Shown piece after piece: positions 16,823 through 24,879 of a stretch of 26,085 bases of DNA (positions are counted from its first letter, which is position 1; every line of letters starts with the position of its first letter). Below the pieces are notes generated by a model that made no database searches, was not told where the DNA came from, and saw nothing but the letters and a program-made list of their open reading frames with translations. The stretch spans positions 1 to 26,085 of the forward strand of contig CAZRYM010000019.1 of the NCBI GenBank assembly GCA_964604305.1, read 5' to 3'. The DNA comes from JASUTC01 sp964604305. Its GTDB lineage: Bacteria > Thermotogota > Thermotogae > MWEM01. The translations under genes were made by a program, and so were the position numbers.

Positions 16823-19396
16823 TTAATTGTCCAACCATCTTACTAATGCCGTATCGTGCTTATGAGGTAAAAGTCCGTTTCGCGGTATAACTCTGATACT
16901 GTAATCGTAACGACCTCTTTCAGGAAGGTGAGCCTTTCCGCGATAAATATAAGTGTTATGAAGGGTTTGCTTTTCTAGTTCCATTGGGAATATTTCATAT
17001 CCTTCCATCTCATTGTGGATATTATACCTTGCAAAATAAAGTTCAACAGAAAGATATTCCGGATCAATATCTCCTGCAAAAAGGGTTGCGGTGAATTCGA
17101 TATCCATGTTTACCGGAATCTCTTCCCCTTGATGATATTGTGTTTCTGTGTTAATCCTCACAGCTTCCCATTCAGCTTTTATCTTCCGTTTCCAGGAAGA
17201 TAGTTCTTTTGCGCTTTTATAATCATCAGCCTTTATCTTTTGGCCGTATTTATAGGCAGGCATGTATAATTTGTTCAAATAATCGATAAGCATTCTATGA
17301 GTGTTAAATTCAGGGATACAAGATTTCATCGAGAGTCTCATCATGTTGATAAAACCTGTTGGTAAACCCTCTTCGTTTCTTTCATAATATAGAGGGATAA
17401 TCTCTTTTTCCAGAGTATCGTAAAAACTTACAGCATCAACAGTGTCCTGAATATTCGTGTTTTCATATTCTCTACCATCTCCTATGACCCAACCGTTATT
17501 ACCGTTATAACCTTCGACCCACCAGCCATCGAGAACGCTGAAATTTACTCCGCCATTGACCGGTACCTTCTGTCCGCTTGTGCCACTTGCTTCATGGGGT
17601 CTTCTTGGTGTGTTAAGCCATATATCAACACCGGAGACAAGATAACGAGCTACCTCCATGTCGTAGTTTTCAAGAAACACGATTTTGTTCTTAAAGGGAT
17701 CTTCACGAGTTATTTCGTAGACTCTTTTTATCAGTTCCTGCCCGGGTTTATCAGCGGGATGAGCCTTTCCTGCAAAAACAAATTGGACAGGCCGTTCTGA
17801 ATTGGTGATGATATTCTTCAAACGTTCAATATTTTTTAAGAAGAGGGTCGCTCGCTTATAAGTGGCAAACCTTCTGGCAAAACCTATTGTAAGGGTATCC
17901 GGATCTAAAATGCTTTCAATTTCCCTAAGCTGCTCAATTGTTTCACCGTTTCTTTCTCTTTGCAATTTGATTCGTTGATGGATGAATTCAACCATTGATT
18001 TTTTCATTTTGTTTGTTACGTTCCATAAGACCTTATCGGGTATATCCTCCAACTTCTTCCAAAATTCTACGTTTGGAATATTAAATTTCCAATCTTGCAT
18101 ATATTCGTCGTACATCGCTCTCATGTCATTGTTTAACCATGTTTCAAGATGTATTCCATTGGTCACATGATCAATGGGGATTTCCTGAACAGGGATATCG
18201 TACCAGGCATTTTTCCACATAGCCCTTGATACTTCACCATGTAACTTACTGACACCATTTCTCCATGCAGTCATATTTAATGCAAATACAGTTAGATTGA
18301 AGAGGTTATGATCACCTTCTTTTTCAATTCCCAGTTCCAAAAATTCTTTTCTAGATATGGATAAACGACTCCAAAAATGAGCAAAGTATTTTTCCATCAA
18401 ATGGAGAGGAAATGCATCGTTACCTGCAGGAACAGGTGTATGTGTAGTAAATACAGTCTTTGCTCGGACTGCCTCAAGCGCTTCAAAAAAGGTTAGCGAT
18501 TTTCCCTCTACAAGTTCTCGAATTCTTTCCAGCGCCATAAAGACCGAATGCCCCTCATTCATATGCCAAACACTAGGTTTATATCCTGTCATTCGGACAG
18601 CCCTGACACCACCGATTCCCAGTAATATTTCTTGTCTGATCCTCATTTCCTGACCGCCGCCATATAACTGAGAAGTAATCTCTCTGAATTTAGGCGGATT
18701 TTCTTTAACATCAGTATCAAGAAGCAGTATAGTCGATCGCATGATTTGAGCTTTCCACACTTTTGCAACAAGATTACCATCAGGTAATGGTACAGTGATT
18801 TTTATTTCTTCATTTTGATCATTTTTAATGGGAACAACTGAAAAGTCTGCAAAATCATATTCAGGGTAATCCGATTCTTGCCAGCCCTGATTGTTGATCT
18901 TTTGTTGAAAATAGCCGTTCCTATAAAGTAGTCCGACTCCCAAAAGAGGTATACCAAGATCACTTGCAGATTTTACATGATCTCCTGCCAGAATACCAAG
19001 ACCGCCTGAATAAATGGGGAGAGATTCGTGTAATCCAAATTCAGCAGAAAAATAAGCAATTAAAAAATTCCCCTTCTCTTCTTCATCAAGCACTTCTGTC
19101 AAATTAAAATAGGTCTTTTTGTCCATTAAATAATAGTTGAATTTCTTATAAACTTCATCATATTTTGATAGATATTCTTCCGATTTAGATGCTTTGTCCA
19201 GTCTTTTTTGACTGATATGTTTAAGGAATCTCACAGGATTTCTTTGAACAATCTGCCATAAATATGGATTCATGTTTTCAAATAAAGATCTGACCTCCGG
19301 ATTCCATGCATTCCAAAAACTATATGCAATCTCACGGAGTCCCTTTATACGTTCGGGTATATGAGGAACTACCGATATACTATTAAATTTATTCAT
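16823..19396 (-). CDS. glgP: Alpha-glucan phosphorylase (GT35, short type)
   Basis: PLP-dependent enzyme releasing glucose 1-phosphate from glycogen or maltodextrin; cytoplasmic. The 857 residues and the N-terminus (IPERIKGLREIAYSFWNAWNPE) match the short-type phosphorylases of Thermotoga and archaea rather than the classical GlgP. Key motifs are the glucan/phosphate site region GGGQEMRIRQEILLG (246-260), HMNEGHS (278-284), TTHTPVPAGND (317-327), FARRFATYKR and EASGTSGQKVPVNG, with the PLP-binding lysine at K610. ATG is behind GGGAGG. It is the first gene of the long minus-strand operon, directly downstream of an extended -10 promoter; the following genes are not obviously glycogen-related. 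Confidence 0.95.
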   Translation of the reverse strand: MNKFNSISVVPHIPERIKGLREIAYSFWNAWNPEVRSLFENMNPYLWQIVQRNPVRFLKHISQKRLDKASKSEEYLSKYDEVYKKFNYYLMDKKTYFNLTEVLDEEEKGNFLIAYFSAEFGLHESLPIYSGGLGILAGDHVKSASDLGIPLLGVGLLYRNGYFQQKINNQGWQESDYPEYDFADFSVVPIKNDQNEEIKITVPLPDGNLVAKVWKAQIMRSTILLLDTDVKENPPKFREITSQLYGGGQEMRIRQEILLGIGGVRAVRMTGYKPSVWHMNEGHSVFMALERIRELVEGKSLTFFEALEAVRAKTVFTTHTPVPAGNDAFPLHLMEKYFAHFWSRLSISRKEFLELGIEKEGDHNLFNLTVFALNMTAWRNGVSKLHGEVSRAMWKNAWYDIPVQEIPIDHVTNGIHLETWLNNDMRAMYDEYMQDWKFNIPNVEFWKKLEDIPDKVLWNVTNKMKKSMVEFIHQRIKLQRERNGETIEQLREIESILDPDTLTIGFARRFATYKRATLFLKNIERLKNIITNSERPVQFVFAGKAHPADKPGQELIKRVYEITREDPFKNKIVFLENYDMEVARYLVSGVDIWLNTPRRPHEASGTSGQKVPVNGGVNFSVLDGWWVEGYNGNNGWVIGDGREYENTNIQDTVDAVSFYDTLEKEIIPLYYERNEEGLPTGFINMMRLSMKSCIPEFNTHRMLIDYLNKLYMPAYKYGQKIKADDYKSAKELSSWKRKIKAEWEAVRINTETQYHQGEEIPVNMDIEFTATLFAGDIDPEYLSVELYFARYNIHNEMEGYEIFPMELEKQTLHNTYIYRGKAHLPERGRYDYSIRVIPRNGLLPHKHDTALVRWLDN

Positions 19397-19425
19397 TCTA
19401 AACCTCCCAGAGCAATGTTGGGTCT

Positions 19426-19434
19426 ATTATAGCA
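19426..19434 (-). promoter_or_regulatory. Extended -10 promoter of the glgP-led operon
   Basis: On the minus strand the sequence reads TGCTATAAT, a perfect extended -10 (TGnTATAAT). It lies between the znuB stop (19448) and the glgP start (19396), and would give a leader of about 20 bases. No clear -35 is visible, which is acceptable for the extended -10 class. No terminator hairpin separates it from znuB, so some read-through is likely. Confidence 0.7.
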
Positions 19435-19447
19435 TATCCCCATTTTT

Positions 19448-20272
19448 CTATTTGTTTCTCAGCGTAAATTTCACTTTCTTTTTGAACAGTGTTAAGATGA
19501 AGAAGAATGTTGTCAAGAGTAGAATAATCATAGCACCTGAAGGAATGTTTAAATAGTAGGAAAGCCAAAGCCCTGTAAGGCTTATAACCATTCCGATAAT
19601 ACTGGAAATGATCATTATTTTTTTTAAGTTATATGTAAATAACTTTGCGATTGCCGTGGGGGTCGTTAATAAAGCAATGACCAGTATGATACCCACCACT
19701 CTTATTAAAACCACTATACTTAATGCGATTAATAAAAACAAAAAATAGTCCATGAACACTGTGTTGATACCAATAACAAATGAAAATTCATCATCAAAGA
19801 GAAACGCCATCCATTTGCTAAAAAAAGCTATGATAACCAATACTGTAAAAAGAACCAATGTAAGAATAATATATAGATCAAATCTGGTTACAGTTAAAAT
19901 ATCTCCAAACAAATAAGAGGCCATATCAGGGGGATATCCCGGAGAAAGATAGATAAATAAAATCCCCAGTGCCATACCGGATGACCATAATATGCCTATC
20001 AGTGTATCAGTATTGGTGCTTGTCTTCCTTTTAATTGATGTAATTAAAAGGGATGACCCCGCGGAAAAGATCAGAGCGCCAATAATTGGTTCAAAACCAA
20101 GCCAATAACCCAAACCGATTCCTCCAAAGGCGGTATGTGCAATACCTCCACTCATCATAACAAGTTTTTTCTCAACCACAATAGTGCCGATAATACCACA
20201 TACGATGCTTGCCATGATGGCTGTCAGGAGGGCGTTTTGCATAAATTGATAATTTAGAATGGCATTAATCAT
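19448..20272 (-). CDS. znuB: Zinc/manganese ABC importer permease (ZnuB type)
   Basis: Membrane component of a metal-chelate type ABC importer (ABC-3 family). The 274-residue protein consists almost entirely of hydrophobic helices (about eight). It shows the family's early MSGGIAHTAFGGIGLGYWLG motif, with the conserved His in a membrane helix, and a late VVGIILVIALLTTPTAIAKL segment that should contact the ATPase. I chose ATG 20272, six bases after AAGGTG and overlapping the ATPase stop by 8 bases; the longer frame to 20317 lacks a ribosome site. Neighbours supply the ATPase, binding protein and regulator. Confidence 0.93.
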   Translation of the reverse strand: MINAILNYQFMQNALLTAIMASIVCGIIGTIVVEKKLVMMSGGIAHTAFGGIGLGYWLGFEPIIGALIFSAGSSLLITSIKRKTSTNTDTLIGILWSSGMALGILFIYLSPGYPPDMASYLFGDILTVTRFDLYIILTLVLFTVLVIIAFFSKWMAFLFDDEFSFVIGINTVFMDYFLFLLIALSIVVLIRVVGIILVIALLTTPTAIAKLFTYNLKKIMIISSIIGMVISLTGLWLSYYLNIPSGAMIILLLTTFFFILTLFKKKVKFTLRNK

Positions 20273-21050
20273 GATAAACACCTTCATCCTCTTTGAATAC
20301 TCTGTGAGGGACACCATGGGCTATTAGGTCAACCGGACAGCCAAACGTGTCGTTAATAACTCCCTGAGTTAATTTTTCAGACCCATGATAATGGATTTTT
20401 TTGTTTAAACAGGCAACAGTATTAAAATAAGAGGAAATGGCCCCCATATCATGTGTTACAATTAATATAGTCATTTTTGGTGTAAGAGCGTTCAATATTT
20501 GATAAATCTGATTCTTGGTTTTTGTGTCGATACTGGCAGTTGGTTCATCTAGTAATAGAATTTTCGGATCTTTCATTAATGCCCTTCCCATTAGAACCTT
20601 TTGGAGCTGTCCCCCTGACAATTGACCGATTTGTCTTTTCTTAAGGTCCAATAATCCCAATTGTTTTAAAATATTGTGGGCTTTTTCAATATCTTCACTA
20701 GAAAACCTTTTAAATGGTATTAAGTGCTTTTTTAAGGACCCCATTAAGACAACTTCTTCAACACCCACAGGAAACAATCGATCAAATTGGGCAGCTTGGG
20801 GAACATATCCAAGCCAGCCTTTTTCACGAGCAATTTCTACATCTTCGTTGTAGATCTTAACTGTTCCTGAATCAGGTTTAATCAATCCGGAAATAACTTT
20901 CAGGAGAGTTGTCTTCCCACCACCGTTTGGGCCTATAATAGCAGTCATCTCAGATGCCGGGAAACTTACCGTAATATCAGAAAGGACATTGAAAAATCCA
21001 AATGTCACATTAATATCCTTTAACACAATGGCGATTTCTTTATCCATCAT
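20265..21050 (-). CDS. znuC: Zinc/manganese ABC importer ATPase (ZnuC type)
   Basis: ATPase that powers the metal importer. 261 residues with Walker A GPNGGGKTT (40-48), Q-loop VPQ (83-85), signature LSGGQ (144-148), Walker B ILLLDE (165-169) with catalytic Glu, and switch H200. The C-terminal tail is His-containing (HGVPHRVF, 245-252), a pattern common in metal-ion ABC ATPases. It overlaps the binding-protein stop by 4 bases (ATGA), and ends within the start of the permease gene. Confidence 0.94.
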   Translation of the reverse strand: MMDKEIAIVLKDINVTFGFFNVLSDITVSFPASEMTAIIGPNGGGKTTLLKVISGLIKPDSGTVKIYNEDVEIAREKGWLGYVPQAAQFDRLFPVGVEEVVLMGSLKKHLIPFKRFSSEDIEKAHNILKQLGLLDLKKRQIGQLSGGQLQKVLMGRALMKDPKILLLDEPTASIDTKTKNQIYQILNALTPKMTILIVTHDMGAISSYFNTVACLNKKIHYHGSEKLTQGVINDTFGCPVDLIAHGVPHRVFKEDEGVYHD

Positions 21051-21889
21051 TTTTCTCCCAAGACTTCCAGGAATATCTGTCCCATATTTTTTAAATTCTC
21101 AATGTATTCAAAGGAAAGAGGGTCCAACTTTAAAGCCTTCCCACCTATTTCATTTGCAAAAGCCCTTGTTTGAGAACTATCAATTTCCGCCTGATAAAAT
21201 ATGACTTTGTATTTTTTTTCTTTAGCTAATTCAACCATCTCAGCTAATTTCTTTGGTGTTGCCTCTTTCCCGTTATCCTCCAATGCATACATCGTTAAAG
21301 AATAATCATCAGCAAAATAGCCAAAAGAAGGGTGAAAACAAAAAAAACCTTTGCCTTCTATAGAAGATAATTGCAGATGCAATTCCTGATCCAGTTGATT
21401 GAGATTAGTAATGTAATCCTTTGCGTTTGCTTTGTAAAAATTTTTGTTTTGAGGATCAGCAGAACTCAAATAATCTCTTATAGCTTCAATCATAACAACT
21501 ACTCTCTTTGGAGATAACCAGATATGAGGATCCCTGTTATGTGCTTCAAAGTATCTTGGTTCATAAACAGAATCCACTAGCTTCTCCAAATTTACAATCT
21601 TAACATCCGAGGCGTTTTTAGCTATTTTTGGAAGGATATTTGAAGCTTCAGCAGGGACACCAATAGTAAAGTATACGGAAGAACGAGAGAATTCGATGAT
21701 TTGTCGGGCTGTTGGAGCGTAATTTGATGGACTATAACCCGGTGGTATAATGACACTGACATCCACTAATTCCTTACCTACTGCCTTGACAAAAGTTTTT
21801 TGTGGTGGAATAGATACTGAGATTTTTATGGCTGAAAAAAAGGTTATGGATAATAGTAAAAAGAAAGCAAGCAACATTAATTTCCTCAT
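21047..21889 (-). CDS. znuA: Metal-binding lipoprotein/periplasmic protein (ZnuA type) lacking the first His ligand
   Basis: Extracytoplasmic solute-binding protein of a zinc/manganese importer (cluster A-I). 280 residues: a signal peptide (1-20, no lipobox Cys), a first lobe, a long linker helix and a second lobe. Two histidine ligands are clear: H122 in DPHIWLSP and H186 in FHPSFGYFA. A late acidic ligand is likely in FYQAEIDSS (E235) or LDPLS (D256). The usual first ligand in the motif DPHxYEP is absent: the sequence is SPSNYAPT, with S55 at the His position. The His-rich loop of ZnuA is also missing. Metal specificity may therefore differ. The gene starts 1 base after the regulator's stop. 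Confidence 0.88.
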   Translation of the reverse strand: MRKLMLLAFFLLLSITFFSAIKISVSIPPQKTFVKAVGKELVDVSVIIPPGYSPSNYAPTARQIIEFSRSSVYFTIGVPAEASNILPKIAKNASDVKIVNLEKLVDSVYEPRYFEAHNRDPHIWLSPKRVVVMIEAIRDYLSSADPQNKNFYKANAKDYITNLNQLDQELHLQLSSIEGKGFFCFHPSFGYFADDYSLTMYALEDNGKEATPKKLAEMVELAKEKKYKVIFYQAEIDSSQTRAFANEIGGKALKLDPLSFEYIENLKNMGQIFLEVLGEK

Positions 21890-22261
21890 TTATTTTTCTC
21901 CTTTACATTTCTCGCAAAGGCCGGTGAAGTAAAATACATGCGAGTTTATTTTAAAATTGTGTTCTTCCAAGACCGCTTTTTCCAAAAATCCAGCGGCACA
22001 TTTGTTAAATACCTGAATATTTGAACATCTTTCGCAATAAAGAAAATGACTGAATTTATTTTGGTAAAAAAAGAAGCGTATGGACTTTCCAAAGGATGCC
22101 GACTCAATAAAATGATTTCTTTCCAAAAAATCAATGGCACGATAGATGGTTGAAACATTCATGTTATTGTTAATTTCATTTTTGATTTGTCCAATTGTGA
22201 GGGGCTTATCAGCTACTTTTAAAACCTCAAGTACCCTTTCACGATTTTTTGTAAATCTCAA
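21890..22261 (-). CDS. fur: Fur-family metalloregulator (probably Zur-like)
   Basis: DNA-binding repressor of the Fur superfamily, likely controlling its own operon with zinc or manganese as corepressor. From TTG 22261 it has 123 residues and begins like typical Fur proteins (FTKNRERVLEVLK). It has a winged helix (ININ...MNVSTIYRAIDFLERN, recognition helix around 40-55) and two CxxC structural-zinc pairs (YCERCSNIQVF and GLCEKCK). The usual HHDH motif is reduced to a single His (FSHFLYC). TTG 22261 has GGTGA five bases upstream. An in-frame ATG at 22312 overlaps the -10 box and so is unlikely. The adjacent importer genes support a zinc- or manganese-uptake role. Confidence 0.87.
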   Translation of the reverse strand: MRFTKNRERVLEVLKVADKPLTIGQIKNEINNNMNVSTIYRAIDFLERNHFIESASFGKSIRFFFYQNKFSHFLYCERCSNIQVFNKCAAGFLEKAVLEEHNFKINSHVFYFTGLCEKCKGEK

Positions 22262-22281
22262 AATCCTCACCACTTTGCAAA

Positions 22282-22295
22282 TGATTCGCGATATC
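22282..22295. promoter_or_regulatory. Candidate metalloregulator operator near the fur start site
   Basis: The stretch TGATTCGCGATATC is a near-palindrome centred on TCGCGA (GAT-T-CGCG-AT-ATC, one base short of perfect). It lies just downstream of the -10 box, where a repressor would block transcription. It does not match a known Fur/Zur box well enough to be sure. Confidence 0.3.
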
Positions 22296-22302
22296 TTATA
22301 GT

Positions 22303-22331
22303 ATTCTATCATTTTTAGTGGTTATTTGCAA
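22303..22331 (-). promoter_or_regulatory. Promoter of the fur-znuACB operon
   Basis: Minus strand: -35 TTGCAA (22326-22331), a 17-base spacer and -10 TAGAAT (22303-22308), preceded by TGA in extended -10 position. Its -35 begins at the T run of the terminator of the upstream operon (22330-22357), so the two elements share bases. The leader to the TTG start is about 35 bases. Confidence 0.7.
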
Positions 22332-22357
22332 AAAAAAAAGACCCGTTTTACCGGGTC
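22330..22357 (-). terminator. Rho-independent terminator of the sugar operon
   Basis: Minus strand: GACCCG/CGGGTC, a perfect 6-bp GC-rich stem (22340-22345 with 22352-22357) and a 6-base loop, followed by a run of ten T (22330-22339). It lies 23 bases after the stop of the RpiB-like gene. Confidence 0.9.
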
Positions 22358-22380
22358 CTATAAAAATTAAAGAGATTTTT

Positions 22381-22854
22381 TTATTTAAAATTCTTGTTTT
22401 CAATTTCTTGTACCTGTTTGTAGGCATTAGTCAAGAAATCTTTTTTAAATTCAAAACCTTCAAGAAAGTCCGTATTCAACCATCTGTCCAACATGTCAAT
22501 TGCTTCCTGAGGAGCCAGTTTCCACCCTCCCATGGTAAGGACATTGGCGTTGTTAATCACTTTACACATTTTAGCAGCATAGCTTCCTTCAACGACAGCG
22601 GCATAAACTCCCTTAAATTTGTTTGCTACAATGGACATTCCCATACCGGTACCACAGCATAACAATCCCTTTTCATATTCACCTGATTGGATCTTTTCTG
22701 CAACCTTCGGTGCCACTTCATAGTAAGCTTGAAAGTCATCAAGATTGTACATCCCCACATCTTCCACTTCATAGCCCTTTTCTATTAAGTGTTCTTTTAA
22801 AGCTTCCTTTAGAGGGAATCCGGATTTATCAGCTCCAATTATTATTTTTTTCAT
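22381..22854 (-). CDS. RpiB/LacAB-family isomerase with altered phosphate site (SqwI-like candidate)
   Basis: Sugar isomerase of the RpiB/LacAB family; 157 residues against ~149 for RpiB. The isomerisation site is present: CGTGMGMSIVANK with catalytic C67 and T69 (E. coli C66, T68), and D9. The phosphate-holding residues differ: H10 is K10, H99 is I100, R133 is F134, R137 is K138, and the DYPxYA motif is gone. This is unlikely to be a normal ribose-phosphate isomerase, and rpiA is intact elsewhere. In the sulfo-TK pathway an RpiB-family enzyme (SqwI) isomerises 4-deoxy-4-sulfoerythrose; the neighbours fit that. It starts at ATG behind AAGGAGGT, overlapping the GH31 stop. Confidence 0.8.
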   Translation of the reverse strand: MKKIIIGADKSGFPLKEALKEHLIEKGYEVEDVGMYNLDDFQAYYEVAPKVAEKIQSGEYEKGLLCCGTGMGMSIVANKFKGVYAAVVEGSYAAKMCKVINNANVLTMGGWKLAPQEAIDMLDRWLNTDFLEGFEFKKDFLTNAYKQVQEIENKNFK

Positions 22855-24875
22855 TTGTTTACCTCCTTAATTTTTAACAACTCTGTTTTAAACTGTGATT
22901 TTTTTCGAATAAAAACGGGTGGCTTTCCAATAGGAGAAGCAATTGTATGAAGGCCTCCCCTATATTCATTTTCATCCCAAAGATCAATCCATTCATCATC
23001 TGGAAGAAAGACTTCATGGTTTTCTTCACCGGGTTTAATTACAGGACTGACGAGAATATCTCGACCTAAAAGGTATTCATATTGAATATCTTTTGTGTCT
23101 TTTGTGGGATAATGAGTGTAAAGACTTCTCATGAACGGGATACCAGACTTTGAATTTTCTTCATTTAGCATTTGTAGATAAGGTTTCAGATTAACATGAA
23201 CAGAAACCATTGTCGCCAGATGTTCTAAGGCTTCATCATCACAATCAAATTGACAGTTTATCTCAGGTCTGTTTCCTTCATGGGTTCTCATAACAGGTGT
23301 GAATGCCGCAAGTTCTGTCCATCTCATGAATAACTCTTTTGATCTGATAATCTTTCCCAGTTGATTATCGAATGTTGTATATCCACCAATATCTGAATGG
23401 CTAATCCCAAAACCACTAAGTCCAAGTGATAATGAGGCGGGGATTACGGATGGCAGACCATCATCAATGCTCCAATCTACCATTTGGTCTCCATTCCACA
23501 TTAGTGTGGAGTAGCGTTGAGTAAAGGAATAGCCGGATCTTGTAAAGAAAACAACATCTCCCAGTTTTTGCATTTCTTCAACAGCCTCTCGATTTAGCTT
23601 GGCCCAGATCACAGGGAATTTATTATGGAGTAGAGCAGCATCTTCACCACTAAATGGTGTACAATCACAGGGAGTGTATTCTCCAAAATCAGCCATCCAT
23701 CCGGATAGACCAATAGAAAGCATGTTTTTTTTGATGATTTCCTTTAACCACAAATAGGCTTGAGGATTGGATAAATCAACGATAGCAGCGGGGAATGTTG
23801 TGACTTCTACTAAATATTCTTCCCCCAAAGCATTTTTTAAAATAAACCCTTTTTCTTTTGCTTCCTGATATAATGATCCTTCCAAAGCAAGAAACGGATT
23901 AATATAGCCCATCGTGCGTATTCCCTTTTCTTCAAGTTCTTTAATGGTTTTTGGGAGATCAGGATACATAAATTCTTCAAATTGCCAATTCCACATTAAT
24001 TGCTTCCCAAAAGCGGTGATCCTTTTACCTTCCCAATCTTGTATCCATATGGCTGATATCTTAATTCCTTTTTTGAGTGAGTGCTCGATCTTAGGTAGAA
24101 CCATTTTGGTCCCCCCTTGGAGTCCTAATACCATGCCATCAAAGATCCAATCAGGTAATGGTGGTTGCAAGCCAAAATAATGGGATTGCTTTGTTAAAGT
24201 GGATAAAAAATCCTTTTCCACTCCAACCACAATTTCGGAAGGTATATGCCAACATTCAATTTGAGTGTAATCTTCGTGTGTGAAGTCAAATTCCATAAAA
24301 CAAGAATGGTTGATATGGCAAAAGATATTTGACGTAGTAAGAAAGGACGGCTGTGAATAATAGGTTGTGTACCAATCACCTCCGGCCTTATCAAATTTGT
24401 CGGCTAAAAATGTGAGTAATTCTTTTTTATTTCTGCCAATTCCTTGTTCTGAAACCCATATTGGTAATTTATGCCCCTTAAGATTGAGTTTGGAATATTG
24501 TTCACCACATCCATAGACGGCTTCATCTCTATTTGAAACAAAACGAACCCAAAAACGATTTAGGTGTTCGTTTTCTGTTATAAGCTTTAACCTCAACAAA
24601 CCTTTTTCATCTTCTTGAAAGGCTATGGTAAGCTGCAACGCTCCAAAAAAGAAGCGAATATTGGCATTATTAGGACTACTTTCGAGAATTTCAAAATCAG
24701 CTAAAGGATATTTTGATTCTAATTCAGTGCTTATTTCAAAATTCCCATGATACATATCGTATTTTGAAATACCCTTACCAAGAAAAAAAGAAGGGTTATT
24801 AGGCGAATGTTTGATGATGAGTTTTCCGTTAAAGGCTATTTTTAACTCCTGATTGTTTTCTTTTACATTCAGCAT
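22851..24875 (-). CDS. GH31 alpha-glycosidase of the YihQ (sulfoquinovosidase) type, sulfonate Arg replaced by Gln
   Basis: Retaining alpha-glycosidase; 674 residues against 678 for E. coli YihQ, with a constant nine-residue offset through the active site. Shared blocks include WVSEQGIGRNK, QDWEGKRITAFGK, WMADFGEY, WNGDQMVDWS and SDIGGYTT. Nucleophile D396 (YihQ D405) and acid/base D463 (D472) are present. Sulfoquinovose-binding positions: Q253 (Q262), Q279 (Q288), W295 (W304) and Y499 (Y508) are kept, but R301, which binds the sulfonate, is Q292 (codon CAA, 24000-24002). There is no signal peptide, so it acts in the cytoplasm on an imported glycoside. It lies between the transketolase and the RpiB-like gene. 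It could be a sulfoquinovosidase with a shifted binding mode or an enzyme for another 6-modified alpha-glucoside. Confidence 0.9.
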   Translation of the reverse strand: MLNVKENNQELKIAFNGKLIIKHSPNNPSFFLGKGISKYDMYHGNFEISTELESKYPLADFEILESSPNNANIRFFFGALQLTIAFQEDEKGLLRLKLITENEHLNRFWVRFVSNRDEAVYGCGEQYSKLNLKGHKLPIWVSEQGIGRNKKELLTFLADKFDKAGGDWYTTYYSQPSFLTTSNIFCHINHSCFMEFDFTHEDYTQIECWHIPSEIVVGVEKDFLSTLTKQSHYFGLQPPLPDWIFDGMVLGLQGGTKMVLPKIEHSLKKGIKISAIWIQDWEGKRITAFGKQLMWNWQFEEFMYPDLPKTIKELEEKGIRTMGYINPFLALEGSLYQEAKEKGFILKNALGEEYLVEVTTFPAAIVDLSNPQAYLWLKEIIKKNMLSIGLSGWMADFGEYTPCDCTPFSGEDAALLHNKFPVIWAKLNREAVEEMQKLGDVVFFTRSGYSFTQRYSTLMWNGDQMVDWSIDDGLPSVIPASLSLGLSGFGISHSDIGGYTTFDNQLGKIIRSKELFMRWTELAAFTPVMRTHEGNRPEINCQFDCDDEALEHLATMVSVHVNLKPYLQMLNEENSKSGIPFMRSLYTHYPTKDTKDIQYEYLLGRDILVSPVIKPGEENHEVFLPDDEWIDLWDENEYRGGLHTIASPIGKPPVFIRKKSQFKTELLKIKEVNK

Positions 24876-24879
24876 TTTC

